The translations under genes and the position numbers were made by a program. A stretch of DNA of 64,000 bases from Flavobacterium anseongense. Its GTDB lineage: Bacteria > Bacteroidota > Bacteroidia > Flavobacteriales > Flavobacteriaceae. Positions 52,030-61,431 of this stretch are shown here, piece by piece (positions within the stretch are counted from its first letter, which is position 1; every line of letters begins with the position of its first letter). The notes beneath the pieces are model-generated. The model saw only the letters and a list, made by a program, of their open reading frames with translations, was not told the DNA's origin and did not search any database. The DNA is taken from NCBI RefSeq assembly GCF_021608185.1, contig NZ_JAKIHN010000001.1, positions 496,001-560,000 on the forward strand, read 5' to 3'.

Positions 52030-52782
52030 TTAGTCTAATTCATATTCGAGTCGAACCGTAATCCGAGCTGTCTTATTTTTACTGTAGGTATCGTTAATTC
52101 CACCATAACTGTCATCTTCAGTAGAACCTTGTCCCGTAATTTGAAAAACGCCCATACTGGCTCTTTTTAATTTCCCTAAATCTCCGTCGGCTGTTTTTAC
52201 AATTTTGACAGCGCGCTCATTTGCATCTTTCGTTGCTTTTTCAATCAAACTCTGCTTTAAACTTGGTAAATCTGAAAAGGTATACTGAATACTGTTTGAT
52301 GACAATTCAATTCCCGAATTCACTAATTCCGAAGTCTTGCTCGACACTTCTTCTATTCGCTTCATTAAATCGGGATTCTTTTTAGCCGAAAATGAAATCG
52401 TCTGTGTCGCAACATAACCGTCAAAAACCTGTTCGTAACGCGTTTGACTATCGGCTCCTTCACTTCGTACCTCCCTAAATTTCTTCTGAAAATTTACCGC
52501 TCCAAAACTAAATTCTCCTGCCTTAAAACCTTTACTCAAAAAGAATTCTGAAACTATTTTCTGGTCAGAAACAATTTTGTTATACGCTGCTTTAATATCA
52601 AAACTAGTTGTCGTAAAACTTCCCGACCAAAGAATTTCATCAGAAACAAAATCTTTTGTTCCCAATCCGATTACAGTAATTGAATCTAAATTCTTGTTTC
52701 TGTTCTGAAAGGACTTTCCTAAAATCCATGCGGTAATAATTATGGCAACACCTATAATTATTGAAGATTTAATTTTTTCCAT
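52030..52782 (-). CDS. SIMPL domain (DUF541) protein
   Basis: 250 residues with an N-terminal membrane anchor (about 7-23) and a SIMPL domain with the typical SITVIGLG strand and a closing TARITVRLEYEL. Such proteins form oligomers in the periplasm or on the membrane; E. coli YggE is linked to oxidative stress. The function here is unknown. Residues around FREVRSEG are encoded by bases resembling the TACGAAG heptad repeat. Confidence 0.9.
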   Translation of the reverse strand: MEKIKSSIIIGVAIIITAWILGKSFQNRNKNLDSITVIGLGTKDFVSDEILWSGSFTTTSFDIKAAYNKIVSDQKIVSEFFLSKGFKAGEFSFGAVNFQKKFREVRSEGADSQTRYEQVFDGYVATQTISFSAKKNPDLMKRIEEVSSKTSELVNSGIELSSNSIQYTFSDLPSLKQSLIEKATKDANERAVKIVKTADGDLGKLKRASMGVFQITGQGSTEDDSYGGINDTYSKNKTARITVRLEYELD

Positions 52783-52833
52783 ATTGTTTTTCGTTTAGTA
52801 TATAACGCAAAAAAGCTACTATTAGTATAAAAG

Positions 52834-53277
52834 CTATTTCCTTTTGGATGCAAAAAAACGGGTCATTAAATCCGAACATTCTTTTGCTAAAACTCCTTGA
52901 ATTACCTGAGTTTTCGGATGAATTGTGGTGCCTAATTTTTGATATCCGCGATGCTCATCGGAAGCGCCAAAAACTATTTTTGAAATCTGACTCCAATACA
53001 AAGCGCCGGCACACATTTGACAAGGTTCGAGAGTGACATATAAAGTACATCCTTTTAGATATTTCCCCCCGATGAAATTTGCTGCCGAAGTAATGGCCTG
53101 CATTTCCGCATGAGCCGTAACATCATTGAGCATTTCGGTTAGATTATGCGTTCGGCCAATGATTTTATTATCAATGACAATTACGGCACCAACCGGAATT
53201 TCACCTTTTTCAAAAGCGAGTTCAGCTTCCTGCAATGCTTTCTTCATAAAATAGTCGTCGGTGAAAGGATTTTCCAT
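52834..53277 (-). CDS. tadA: tRNA-specific adenosine deaminase-type protein
   Basis: 147 residues from the ATG at 53277 (product begins MENPFTDDYFMKKAL); longer starts would run into dxs. The zinc motif TAHAEMQA and PCQMC are intact and GEIPVGAVIV precedes them. TadA makes inosine at the tRNA-Arg wobble base. It is divergent from dxs with only 37 bp between start codons; both promoters must overlap. Confidence 0.95.
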   Translation of the reverse strand: MENPFTDDYFMKKALQEAELAFEKGEIPVGAVIVIDNKIIGRTHNLTEMLNDVTAHAEMQAITSAANFIGGKYLKGCTLYVTLEPCQMCAGALYWSQISKIVFGASDEHRGYQKLGTTIHPKTQVIQGVLAKECSDLMTRFFASKRK

Positions 53278-53281
53278 AAAA

Positions 53282-53289
53282 CAAAAATA
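53282..53289 (-). promoter_or_regulatory. -7 box of tadA, possibly leaderless
   Basis: On the minus strand TATTTTTG ends 4 bases before the tadA ATG, so transcription would begin at or next to the start codon. Confidence 0.5.
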
Positions 53290-53302
53290 CAATTTCAATT
53301 CG

Positions 53303-53310
53303 TACATTTG
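53303..53310 (+). promoter_or_regulatory. -7 box of dxs, possibly leaderless
   Basis: TACATTTG ends 4 bases before the dxs ATG at 53315, so the mRNA would have almost no leader. Confidence 0.5.
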
Positions 53311-53314
53311 TCTC

Positions 53315-55138
53315 ATGTCAAAAAAATTGCTCGAACATATTGTCAATCCAACCGATTTACGAAAATTAGACGTTTCGCAATTGCCACAACTGGCCAAAGA
53401 ATTGCGCGAGTTTATCATTGATATCGTTTCGGTAAAAGAAGGTCATCTTGGCGCATCACTTGGTGTGATTGAGCTGACGATTGCCTTGCATTATGTTTTT
53501 GACACGCCAAATGATTTATTGGTTTGGGATGTTGGACATCAAGCATACGGACATAAAATATTAACCGGACGAAGAAAAAAGTTTAACACTAATCGACAAC
53601 TTGGCGGAATTTCAGGTTTCCCTAAACGCAGTGAAAGTGTTTATGATACTTTTGGCGTTGGTCATTCTTCTACTGCTATTTCAGCAGCCTTAGGAATGGC
53701 GATTGCATCGCAACTAAAAGCTGAAAACAAGCATCATATTGCGGTAGTTGGCGATGCTTCGATTGCGAGCGGAATGGCATTTGAAGGTTTGAATCATGCC
53801 GGTGTTACCGATGCGAATCTGTTAATCATTCTAAATGATAATGCTATCGGAATTGACCCAAGTGTTGGTGCCTTAAAGAACTACCTGACTGCGGTTAAAG
53901 AAGGGAAAAATCCAAAACAAAATAATGTTATTAAGTCGTTGAGCATTGATTATTCCGGCCCAATTGACGGTCACGATATTGATGGTTTAATCAAAGAATT
54001 AGAACGTCTGAAAAGAGTAAAAGGACCAAAGTTTTTACACATCGTTACCACCAAAGGTAAAGGTTTACAACAAGCCGAAGACGATCAGGTGAAATATCAT
54101 GCTCCGGGAAAATTTGATGCTGCGACTGGTGAAATTCATAAAAAATCCGAAGAAAATCTTCCTATGAAATTTCAGGATGTTTTTGGTTTGACTTTGGTTG
54201 AATTGGCTAAAAATAATCCGAAGATTATCGGAATTACGCCGGCAATGCCAAGCGGAAGTTCGATGAAATTTATGATGGATGCTTTTCCAAAACGCGCTTT
54301 TGATGTTGGGATTGCCGAGCAACACGCTGTGACTCTTTCGGCCGGAATGGCAACACAGGGAATGGTTGTTTTCTGCAATATTTACTCCACCTTTTTACAA
54401 CGTGCTTATGATCAAGTAATACACGATGTAGCGTTACAAAATCTGCCTGTGATTTTTTGTTTAGACCGAGCCGGTTTGGTTGGTGAAGACGGAGCAACAC
54501 ACCACGGTGTTTTTGATTTGGCCTATTTGAGATGCATTCCAAATATGCTTATTTATGCGCCAAAAGATGAAATCGAGTTACAGAATATTTTATACACCGC
54601 TTCCTTAGGATTGAAAAATCCAATTGCGATTCGTTATCCTCGTGGAAGAGGGAAAACGATAGGTTATGAAATTCCAAATTTTGAAATTCCAAATTCCAAT
54701 AGCTTTGAGAGAATCGAAATCGGGAAATCTAAAAAACTCCGAAAGGGGAAAAAAGTCGCCATTCTTTCCACCGGAACGATTGCCGATAATGTGATTCAGG
54801 CACTAAATGACATTGAAGATACCGAAAACCACTTTGCACATTATCATTTTGGTTTTGTAAAACCTTTGGATGAAAAGAAACTGCACAAAATCTGCGATAA
54901 ATTTTCCACCATTATTACGGTCGAAGATGGCGTAACTACCGGTGGTTTTGGAAGTGCGGTTTTAGAATTTTCAGCTAAAAATGATTACGTAAACGAAATC
55001 TTCCTTTGTGGTGTTCCTGATTATTTTATAGAGCACGGAACGATTGATGAGCTACAGCAATTCTGCAATATAGATGTGGATGGATTGCGTTCGCTTTTTT
55101 CGGGTTTGCTTGAGGAAGAGGAGGAAGATGAAGATTAA
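53315..55138 (+). CDS. dxs: 1-deoxy-D-xylulose-5-phosphate synthase
   Basis: 607 residues from the ATG at 53315 (MSKKLLEHIVNPTDL). Thiamin-diphosphate sites WDVGHQAYGHKILTGRR and GDASIASGMAFEGLNHAG...LNDN, and the AEQHAVTLSAGMA block, are intact. It makes DXP, the first step of the MEP isoprenoid route and a precursor of thiamin. Residues ~452-463 (EIPNFEIPNSNS) are an unusual insert encoded by AAATTCC heptad units. The stop overlaps dgt by 4 bases. Confidence 0.97.
   Translation: MSKKLLEHIVNPTDLRKLDVSQLPQLAKELREFIIDIVSVKEGHLGASLGVIELTIALHYVFDTPNDLLVWDVGHQAYGHKILTGRRKKFNTNRQLGGISGFPKRSESVYDTFGVGHSSTAISAALGMAIASQLKAENKHHIAVVGDASIASGMAFEGLNHAGVTDANLLIILNDNAIGIDPSVGALKNYLTAVKEGKNPKQNNVIKSLSIDYSGPIDGHDIDGLIKELERLKRVKGPKFLHIVTTKGKGLQQAEDDQVKYHAPGKFDAATGEIHKKSEENLPMKFQDVFGLTLVELAKNNPKIIGITPAMPSGSSMKFMMDAFPKRAFDVGIAEQHAVTLSAGMATQGMVVFCNIYSTFLQRAYDQVIHDVALQNLPVIFCLDRAGLVGEDGATHHGVFDLAYLRCIPNMLIYAPKDEIELQNILYTASLGLKNPIAIRYPRGRGKTIGYEIPNFEIPNSNSFERIEIGKSKKLRKGKKVAILSTGTIADNVIQALNDIEDTENHFAHYHFGFVKPLDEKKLHKICDKFSTIITVEDGVTTGGFGSAVLEFSAKNDYVNEIFLCGVPDYFIEHGTIDELQQFCNIDVDGLRSLFSGLLEEEEEDED
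54668..54701. repeat. AAATTCC heptad units inside dxs
   Basis: Units AAATTCC (54669), AAATTTTG, AAATTCC (54684) and AAATTCC (54691) in frame. The last 19 bases are identical to 7052-7070 in the rpsB-tsf spacer. Confidence 0.85.
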
Positions 55139-56469
55139 GCGGTTACTATCTTATTATAAAGCACTGCTTTTCCATCAGTCAACATTGAGATAAAGTGACA
55201 GATATGAAGCAATCTTTCATACAAACTTTCTTTTTCCAGATGATGCTTTTCGGGAAGAATTTTCAATAATAATTTATCGTAATTCGTGGCTTTCCCTTCG
55301 TGATTATTGTTGTAAGCCGTAATGAATTTATCCAATAAATTGTTGATTATTTGGTAACCCGAAAGTTCTTTTTCGATGACTTCCCGACTTTGATAAATGT
55401 TCTTTACGCTCAGCTTGATGATGTCATCCATCTGAGCTTTATATTTGCTTTTATCGGTTAGCGCAAAATGGAATTTACCTTGTAAAATGGCTTCTTCGTT
55501 TTCGATAAAAACCCTTACGGCGTCATTGATTAAGTTCCCGATTGCCAACGCACGCAAATAACTAATTCTGTCTTCTTTAGTTGTTAACGTTTGATATTTA
55601 GCTGTATCGATGGTGTCTTTTACCAATTTGATTAAATATTCCAACGCAAAATCTTCGGAAACCAAACCGAGGTTTATTCCGTCTTCAAAATCGATAATCG
55701 TGTAGCAGATATCATCCGCTGCTTCGACTAAAAAAGCCAAAGGATGACGCTCAAAACCAATGTCATTTCCGGTTTTATTCGGAATCATTCCCAATTCTTC
55801 TGCAACTTCTTTAAAGAAATCCTTGTCGGATTGGAAGAAACCGTATTTTTTATCTGAGATGTTTTTAGTTGGTTTTTTAGGCAGACTTTCTTTTGGATAT
55901 TTCATAAACGCTCCTAAAACTGCATAGGTCAAACGCAGACTTCCTTCAATTCCGGGACGTGAACTTGACAGTACTGAAAACCCATTGGCATTGCCTTCAA
56001 AATCGATTAAATCCTGCCATTGTTTGGGGGTTAATTGGTCTTTGTATTGTTGTCCTTTTCCGATAGAGAAATATTCGCCAATTGCCTTTTCGCCTGAATG
56101 GCCGAATGGTGGATTTCCGATATCGTGTGCTAAGGAAGCTGCTGCAACGATAGCTCCAAAATCGTTCATGTGATAGCCATGTATTTCCTGCAGATGTGGA
56201 TACTTTTCGAGGATTTTTTTACCAACCAATCTTCCTATGGAACGCCCAACTACAGAAACTTCCAAACTGTGTGTCAAACGCGTGTGCACAAAATCGGTTT
56301 TCGATAATGGAATTACCTGGGTTTTATCCTGTAAACTTCGGAAAGCCGACGAAAAAATAATACGGTCATAATCGACTTCAAAGCCGAGACGCGTGTCGTC
56401 CTGTTCAGCGCGTAACCTTTTGCTGGTATCGCCTTGGCGTTTTAGTGATAAAAGTTGTTCCCAGTTCAT
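55135..56469 (-). CDS. dgt: dGTP triphosphohydrolase (dNTPase)
   Basis: 444 residues. The HD-domain metal site HTRLTHSLEV and the second HD (LAHDIGNPPFGHSGE) are clear, with the RLRAEQDDTRLGFEVDYDR N-terminus. It splits dNTPs to nucleoside and triphosphate, so together with nrdA/nrdB nearby it controls the dNTP pool. It is convergent with dxs, overlapping by 4 bases. Confidence 0.95.
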   Translation of the reverse strand: MNWEQLLSLKRQGDTSKRLRAEQDDTRLGFEVDYDRIIFSSAFRSLQDKTQVIPLSKTDFVHTRLTHSLEVSVVGRSIGRLVGKKILEKYPHLQEIHGYHMNDFGAIVAAASLAHDIGNPPFGHSGEKAIGEYFSIGKGQQYKDQLTPKQWQDLIDFEGNANGFSVLSSSRPGIEGSLRLTYAVLGAFMKYPKESLPKKPTKNISDKKYGFFQSDKDFFKEVAEELGMIPNKTGNDIGFERHPLAFLVEAADDICYTIIDFEDGINLGLVSEDFALEYLIKLVKDTIDTAKYQTLTTKEDRISYLRALAIGNLINDAVRVFIENEEAILQGKFHFALTDKSKYKAQMDDIIKLSVKNIYQSREVIEKELSGYQIINNLLDKFITAYNNNHEGKATNYDKLLLKILPEKHHLEKESLYERLLHICHFISMLTDGKAVLYNKIVTA

Positions 56470-56485
56470 AGTAATTTAGAATTAA

Positions 56486-56511
56486 GCCCTTCGACTGCGC
56501 TCAGGGTGACA
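56486..56511. repeat. CTTCGAC hairpin element, copy 2
   Basis: CCCT-tcgactgcgctc-AGGG followed by TGACA, upstream of dgt. Compared with the copy at 29178, stem position 2 changes from A-T to C-G, keeping the pair. Confidence 0.75.
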
Positions 56512-56534
56512 ATATTTATAATTTCAAATATAAT

Positions 56535-56987
56535 CTATTTTAGGCTTTTCTTCATGCAAACGCTATTGGCAACTCCAACATACTGCCCAAAGTTATCAGT
56601 AATTTGATACCCTAATTTTTGATACAACCCAATAGCGTCAACCTGCATAAATCCGGTTTCAAGAATTGAAGTTGTGTATCCTTCTTCTTTTGCCCAAGCT
56701 TCGAGTTCGGTTAAAATCGCTTTGGCGATTCCTTTTCCGCGGCATTCGGGCAAAGTGTACATGCGTTTTATTTCGGCAACTTTAGGTTCAAACTCTTTGT
56801 ACGCTCCAATGCCAACCGCTTTGTTATTTTCATAACAAATGACTGCATTTTTGAGCAAACTGGTTTTATTGAACTGTGCATAAAAAGCATGATCTTCGCC
56901 ATCAAGAACTGCTAAATAAGCATCCAATTGGATAACTAAACTGCCAAAATCGGCATTATCTGAAGTGGTTCTTTTAATCGTAATCAT
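56535..56987 (-). CDS. GNAT family N-acetyltransferase
   Basis: 150 residues. The acetyl-CoA-binding loop CRGKGIAKAIL (about 97-107) and the strand before it (AEIKRMYTLP) are typical of GNAT enzymes; GLYQKLGYQ closes the fold. The substrate is unknown. It overlaps the RDD gene by 4 bases (ATGA), so they are coupled. Confidence 0.93.
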   Translation of the reverse strand: MITIKRTTSDNADFGSLVIQLDAYLAVLDGEDHAFYAQFNKTSLLKNAVICYENNKAVGIGAYKEFEPKVAEIKRMYTLPECRGKGIAKAILTELEAWAKEEGYTTSILETGFMQVDAIGLYQKLGYQITDNFGQYVGVANSVCMKKSLK

Positions 56988-57478
56988 ACTTTATTGAAAG
57001 CGTAAAATTGTTTCTTTCGTTCGTCTAATAAATCCTTATTGACCACATAGGTTTTTGAAACAATATCATGAAGTCCTCTCGTTGGAAAAACTATAAAAGA
57101 TATCCAGTAAAAAGGAATAATGCGAATCAAAGATCGAATCATGACGGCTTCATAGCCTGCTTTGTTTCCATTTTCATCAACAACTATTGTATTTGTACAA
57201 AACTTTCCGATAGTTCTTGAGGTAAATATTTCCATCAAATTGTAATATACCAATGTTATTGAGGCCGTAATGGTAAACTGTAAGGTACTGTTAAGCATAA
57301 AACGATTCATGAAATCTTTAATTTCTTCAGTATTAGCACCTGCAATATAAAAAATCAGTCCGATAAACAGTATAACCGACAAAACAATGACATCGATAAG
57401 GTAATTGAGAAATCTTCTCTCAAATTTAACCAATAAATCTTGAGTAACTTTGAATTGTTTTTTGTTGGTTTCTTCCAT
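56984..57478 (-). CDS. RDD family membrane protein
   Basis: 164 residues, three hydrophobic helices (around 29-50, 69-91 and 125-143). The name-giving Arg-Asp pattern appears as FERRFLNYLIDVIVLS, and GKFCTNTIVVDENG is typical. Function is not known; some family members affect ion transport. It lies between the 74-residue gene and the GNAT gene in a short operon. Confidence 0.9.
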   Translation of the reverse strand: MEETNKKQFKVTQDLLVKFERRFLNYLIDVIVLSVILFIGLIFYIAGANTEEIKDFMNRFMLNSTLQFTITASITLVYYNLMEIFTSRTIGKFCTNTIVVDENGNKAGYEAVMIRSLIRIIPFYWISFIVFPTRGLHDIVSKTYVVNKDLLDERKKQFYAFNKV

Positions 57479-57483
57479 AATGA

Positions 57484-57708
57484 CTATTCCTTTTGGTTTG
57501 CCAAAAAGAAATTTCTTGATTTTTTTGGGTATTGATTATAGCTTTTATCGCTCGGATTGGCAATTACCGTTTTGATATTGATTTCGTCACCAATTTTAAA
57601 ACCGGCTTCGGTATATTTATAATCTAAAAGGTATTCGCCGCAAAAATAATTGCCGTCTTTGTCTTTTTCGATGATTCCTGTGTAAACTCCTTTTTTTTCT
57701 TTTGACAT
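57484..57708 (-). CDS. Small hypothetical protein
   Basis: 74 residues, soluble, charged (begins MSKEKKGVYTGIIEKDKDGN). The pattern of short strands (GNYFCGEYLLDYKYTEAG, DEINIKTVIAN) suggests a small beta-barrel. No family recognised. It starts 5 bp before the RDD gene on the same strand and is probably co-transcribed. Confidence 0.75.
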   Translation of the reverse strand: MSKEKKGVYTGIIEKDKDGNYFCGEYLLDYKYTEAGFKIGDEINIKTVIANPSDKSYNQYPKKSRNFFLANQKE

Positions 57709-57719
57709 GGATTTGTTAT

Positions 57720-57792
57720 TAGCCCCGATTGCAACGGCATCCTTTTATGCTTTGCATAAAAGATATAGTGGAAAGCGGGAAATTGCTCCTAA
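57720..57792 (+). repeat. AGCCC element, copy C
   Basis: TAGCCCCGATTGCAACGGC, inner hairpin CTTTTATGC/GCATAAAAG, then ATAGTGGAAAGCGGGAAA. The outer stem is CCCG with CGGG. It lies downstream of nrdA, on the opposite strand to it. Confidence 0.85.
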
Positions 57793-57860
57793 AAATACTA
57801 AAAAAACAGCCATCTTTCGACAGCTGCTTTCCAATTATTAATCGAATCTATAGTCTTATT

Positions 57861-60281
57861 TTACGACCCACACATTTCGCAGTCATCCGGTCCCGCGTTT
57901 CTGGCTTTCTCTATCATTGCTTTGAAATCTTCGGCGGTCATTTCACCTGTTTCATTTGGAGCAACAACCTCAACTGCTACCGGTTCCGGAATTTGTGCTG
58001 TTGGTTCTGCTTTTTTATCGTTGTTTAATGTGAATTTGATAGCGTCAACGGCTGCTTTCGTTCTCAAATAGTACATTCCGGTTTTCAAACCACTTTGCCA
58101 TGCGTAGAAATGCATCGAGGTTAGTTTTGCGTAATTCGCATCCTGCATGAACAGGTTAAGCGATTGTGATTGGTCGATGAAATAACCTCTGTGACGCGAC
58201 ATATCGATGATGTCTTTCATCGACATTTCCCAAACGGTTTTGTATAGTTCTTTTAAGTCTTGTGGAATATCCAAATCCTGAACCGAACCGTTGTTACGCA
58301 TGATTTGCTGTTTCAATTCTTCGTTCCAAAGGCCACGTTTTACCAAGTCTTCGAGTAAATGTTTGTTTACCACGATGAATTCTCCCGACAATACACGACG
58401 TGTATAAATGTTAGAAGTGTATGGTTCGAATGCTTCGTTGTTTCCTAAAATTTGTGAAGTTGAAGCTGTTGGCATTGGCGCCATTAATAACGAGTTTCTT
58501 ACTCCGTGTTTCATCACATCTTTTCTCAACGCTTTCCAATCCCAACGCCCTGAAAGTTCCTCGTCTTTGATGTTCCAAAGATTGTGTTGGAATTCTCCGT
58601 TTGAAATTGGTGAGCCTTTGAAAGACGAATAGGGTCCTTCTACTTTAGCTTCTTCCATCGAAGCGGTTACTGCTGCGAAGTACATGGTTTCGAAAATTTC
58701 CTGATTCAGTTTTTTAGCTTCATCGCTGGTGAAAGGCATTCTTAACAAGATGAAAGCATCGGCCAAACCTTGCACTCCCAATCCAACCGGACGGTGACGT
58801 AAGTTAGAATTTTCTGCTTCCGGAACCGGATAGTAATTTCTGTCGATTACTTTGTTTAAGTTTCGGGTTACACGTTTTGTTACGTTGTATAACAATTGGT
58901 GGTTGAATTCTCCGTTTTCGACAAACATTGGTAACGAAATCGAGGCTAAATTACATACAGCAATTTCATCCGGAGCAGTATATTCCATAATTTCGGTACA
59001 AAGGTTTGACGAACGGATGGTTCCCAAATTCTTTTGATTCGATTTACGGTTTGCTGCATCTTTGTACAACATATAAGGTGTTCCGGTTTCGATTTGTGAT
59101 TCGAGGATTTTCTCCCAAAGTTCACGTGCTTTAATCGTTTTTCTTCCTTTTCCCTGCTCTTCGTATGAAGTATATAATGCTTCGAATTCTTCTCCGTAAA
59201 CATCGCATAATCCAGGACATTCGTTTGGACACATTAATGTCCAATGTGTATCTTCCTGAACACGTTTCATGAATAGATCGGATGTCCACATCGCGAAGAA
59301 TAAATCACGTGCACGCATTTCTTCTTTTCCGGTGTTCTTTTTCAAGTCTAAGAATTCGAAAATATCAGCATGCCAGGTTTCCAAATAAATCGCGAAACTT
59401 CCTTTACGTTTTCCGCCACCTTGATCTACATAACGAGCCGTGTCATTAAACACTCTTAACATCGGAACAATTCCGTTTGAAGTTCCATTAGTTCCGCGAA
59501 TGTATGAACCTGTCGCGCGCACGTTGTGGATTGACAATCCAATTCCACCGGCAGATTGCGAGATCTTTGCGGTTTGTTTTAGTGTATCGTAAATCCCGTC
59601 TATGCTGTCGTCTTTCATGGTTAACAAGAAACAAGATGACATTTGTGGTTTTGGAGTTCCGGCGTTGAATAAGGTTGGTGTTGCATGCGTAAAGAATTTT
59701 TTCGACATTAAATCGTAAGTTTCGATTACAGATTCCATGTCGTTTAAGTGTATTCCAACGGCAACACGCATCAACATATGTTGTGGACGTTCTACAATTT
59801 TTCCGTTGATCTTTAGCAAATACGAACGCTCTAAGGTTTTGAAACCAAAGTAATCGTAGTTGAAATCACGGTTGTAAATAATGTGTGAATTTAAAAATTC
59901 GGCATTAGCCTGAATCGCTTCATACACCTCATCGGATAGTAATGGTGCTTTTTGGTTCGTTCTTGGATTTACATAAAAGTACATTTCTTTCATGGTTTCC
60001 GAGAAGGATTTATTGGTGTTTTTATGCAAATTAGAAATCGCGATACGCGCTGCTAACTGAGCATAATCAGGGTGAGTTACTGTCATAGAAGCCGCAGTTT
60101 CTGCCGCTAAGTTGTCAAGTTCTGAAGTAGTTACTCCGTCATACAATCCTTCGATTACTCTCATGGTTACTTTTACAGCATCCACTAAATCGTTTAATCC
60201 GTAACATAATTTTTTAATTCTGTCCGTGATTTTGTCGAACATTACCGGCTCTTTATGGCCGTCTCTTTTTACTACATACAT
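57861..60281 (-). CDS. nrdA: Ribonucleoside-diphosphate reductase, large subunit
   Basis: 806 residues. An ATP-cone ([20 protein letters not shown]) controls overall activity; the active-site region has [22 protein letters not shown], and the C-terminal redox pair is CEMC (DDCEMCGS). Class Ia enzyme reducing NDPs to dNDPs. About 45 residues before the end form a Pro/Glu/Val linker. It follows nrdB with 172 bp between, a gap that holds AGCCC element copy D. Confidence 0.98.
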   Translation of the reverse strand: MYVVKRDGHKEPVMFDKITDRIKKLCYGLNDLVDAVKVTMRVIEGLYDGVTTSELDNLAAETAASMTVTHPDYAQLAARIAISNLHKNTNKSFSETMKEMYFYVNPRTNQKAPLLSDEVYEAIQANAEFLNSHIIYNRDFNYDYFGFKTLERSYLLKINGKIVERPQHMLMRVAVGIHLNDMESVIETYDLMSKKFFTHATPTLFNAGTPKPQMSSCFLLTMKDDSIDGIYDTLKQTAKISQSAGGIGLSIHNVRATGSYIRGTNGTSNGIVPMLRVFNDTARYVDQGGGKRKGSFAIYLETWHADIFEFLDLKKNTGKEEMRARDLFFAMWTSDLFMKRVQEDTHWTLMCPNECPGLCDVYGEEFEALYTSYEEQGKGRKTIKARELWEKILESQIETGTPYMLYKDAANRKSNQKNLGTIRSSNLCTEIMEYTAPDEIAVCNLASISLPMFVENGEFNHQLLYNVTKRVTRNLNKVIDRNYYPVPEAENSNLRHRPVGLGVQGLADAFILLRMPFTSDEAKKLNQEIFETMYFAAVTASMEEAKVEGPYSSFKGSPISNGEFQHNLWNIKDEELSGRWDWKALRKDVMKHGVRNSLLMAPMPTASTSQILGNNEAFEPYTSNIYTRRVLSGEFIVVNKHLLEDLVKRGLWNEELKQQIMRNNGSVQDLDIPQDLKELYKTVWEMSMKDIIDMSRHRGYFIDQSQSLNLFMQDANYAKLTSMHFYAWQSGLKTGMYYLRTKAAVDAIKFTLNNDKKAEPTAQIPEPVAVEVVAPNETGEMTAEDFKAMIEKARNAGPDDCEMCGS

Positions 60282-60353
60282 AAGCTTGTCAGTTTTTGAA
60301 AATAGAAAATCCCTTTACCTATTTTCTGGTTATTTGTAAATTGTTTTGCTTTA

Positions 60354-60440
60354 TTTTTTGAAGCTGTTTCCAGCTTTCCATTCTATCTTTTATCTTGTCT
60401 TGCAAACAAGATAAAAGGATGCCATTGCAATCTGGGCTAG
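60354..60440 (-). repeat. AGCCC element, copy D
   Basis: Minus strand: CTAGCCCAGATTGCAATGGC, a long inner hairpin CTTTTATCTTGT/ACAAGATAAAAG, then GAATGGAAAGCTGGAAACAGC. The outer stem is CCAG with CTGG. It lies between nrdB and nrdA in the direction of transcription. Confidence 0.85.
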
Positions 60441-60453
60441 GCGTTTGTCTTTC

Positions 60454-61431
60454 TTAGAAATCAGCGTCGAAACTAATTTTTCCTGATTCTGAATCGGTGT
60501 TCATTACACCGGCTTTTTGGTATTCGGCAACACGTTTTTCGAAGAAATTGGTTTTGCCCTGCAACGAAATCATATCCATAAAATCGAATGGATTAGTTGA
60601 ATTGTACACTTTTTTACAACCCAATTCCACCAGTAATCTATCGGCTACGAACTCTAAATATTGTGTCATCAGCTTGGCATTCATTCCGATTAAGCTTACC
60701 GGAAGTGATTCGGTGATAAACTCGCGCTCGATGTCTAATGCATCGGTGATTATTTCGGCAATTCTTGATTTTGATACTTTGTTCACCAAGTGATGGTTGT
60801 GCAAATGCACCGCGAAATCGCAGTGAACACCTTCATCACGTGAAATTAATTCGTTTGAAAAAGTCAATCCCGGCATTAATCCACGTTTTTTCAACCAATA
60901 AATTGAGCAGAATGCTCCTGAGAAAAAGATCCCTTCAACGGCTGCGAAAGCGATTAATCTCTCGGCGAAAGAATCGGAACCAATCCATCTTAACGCCCAG
61001 TCTGCTTTCTTTCTGATTGCCGGAAACACATCTAAAGCATTGAAAAGTTGTGCTTTTTCGGCTTCGTCTTTTACGTAAGTATCAATCAAAAGCGAGTAGG
61101 TTTCGCTGTGAATGTTTTCCATCATGATTTGAAAACCGTAGAAAAACTTAGCTTCAGGATATTGCACTTCATTTACGAAGTTCTCGGCTAAATTTTCGTT
61201 TACGATTCCATCAGAAGCAGCGAAAAACGCCAAGATGTGTTTGATGAAATATTTTTCATCGCTATTCAATTTGTTGTTCCAATCTGACAAATCCTGGTGC
61301 AAATCAATTTCTTCTGCAGTCCAAAAACTGGCTTCCATTTTTTTGTACCAATCCCATATATCGTGATGTTTAATTGGAAAAATCACGAAGCGGTTTTTGT
61401 TTTCCTGTAAAATTGGTTCTATACTAGCCAT
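60454..61431 (-). CDS. nrdB: Ribonucleoside-diphosphate reductase, small subunit
   Basis: 325 residues. Di-iron site residues are in DLSDWNNKL (first Asp), [15 protein letters not shown] (Glu, His) and [18 protein letters not shown] (Glu, His); the radical Tyr region follows HSETY. It supplies the radical to NrdA. It is transcribed before nrdA, reversed from the E. coli order. The C-terminal ~10 residues ([10 protein letters not shown]) are the docking tail. Confidence 0.98.
   Translation of the reverse strand: MASIEPILQENKNRFVIFPIKHHDIWDWYKKMEASFWTAEEIDLHQDLSDWNNKLNSDEKYFIKHILAFFAASDGIVNENLAENFVNEVQYPEAKFFYGFQIMMENIHSETYSLLIDTYVKDEAEKAQLFNALDVFPAIRKKADWALRWIGSDSFAERLIAFAAVEGIFFSGAFCSIYWLKKRGLMPGLTFSNELISRDEGVHCDFAVHLHNHHLVNKVSKSRIAEIITDALDIEREFITESLPVSLIGMNAKLMTQYLEFVADRLLVELGCKKVYNSTNPFDFMDMISLQGKTNFFEKRVAEYQKAGVMNTDSESGKISFDADF

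Noticed and set aside
53278..53418. Longer N-terminus for tadA reaching into dxs
   Set aside because: The added residues match no deaminase, and the ATG at 53277 gives the normal start with a promoter box just upstream.
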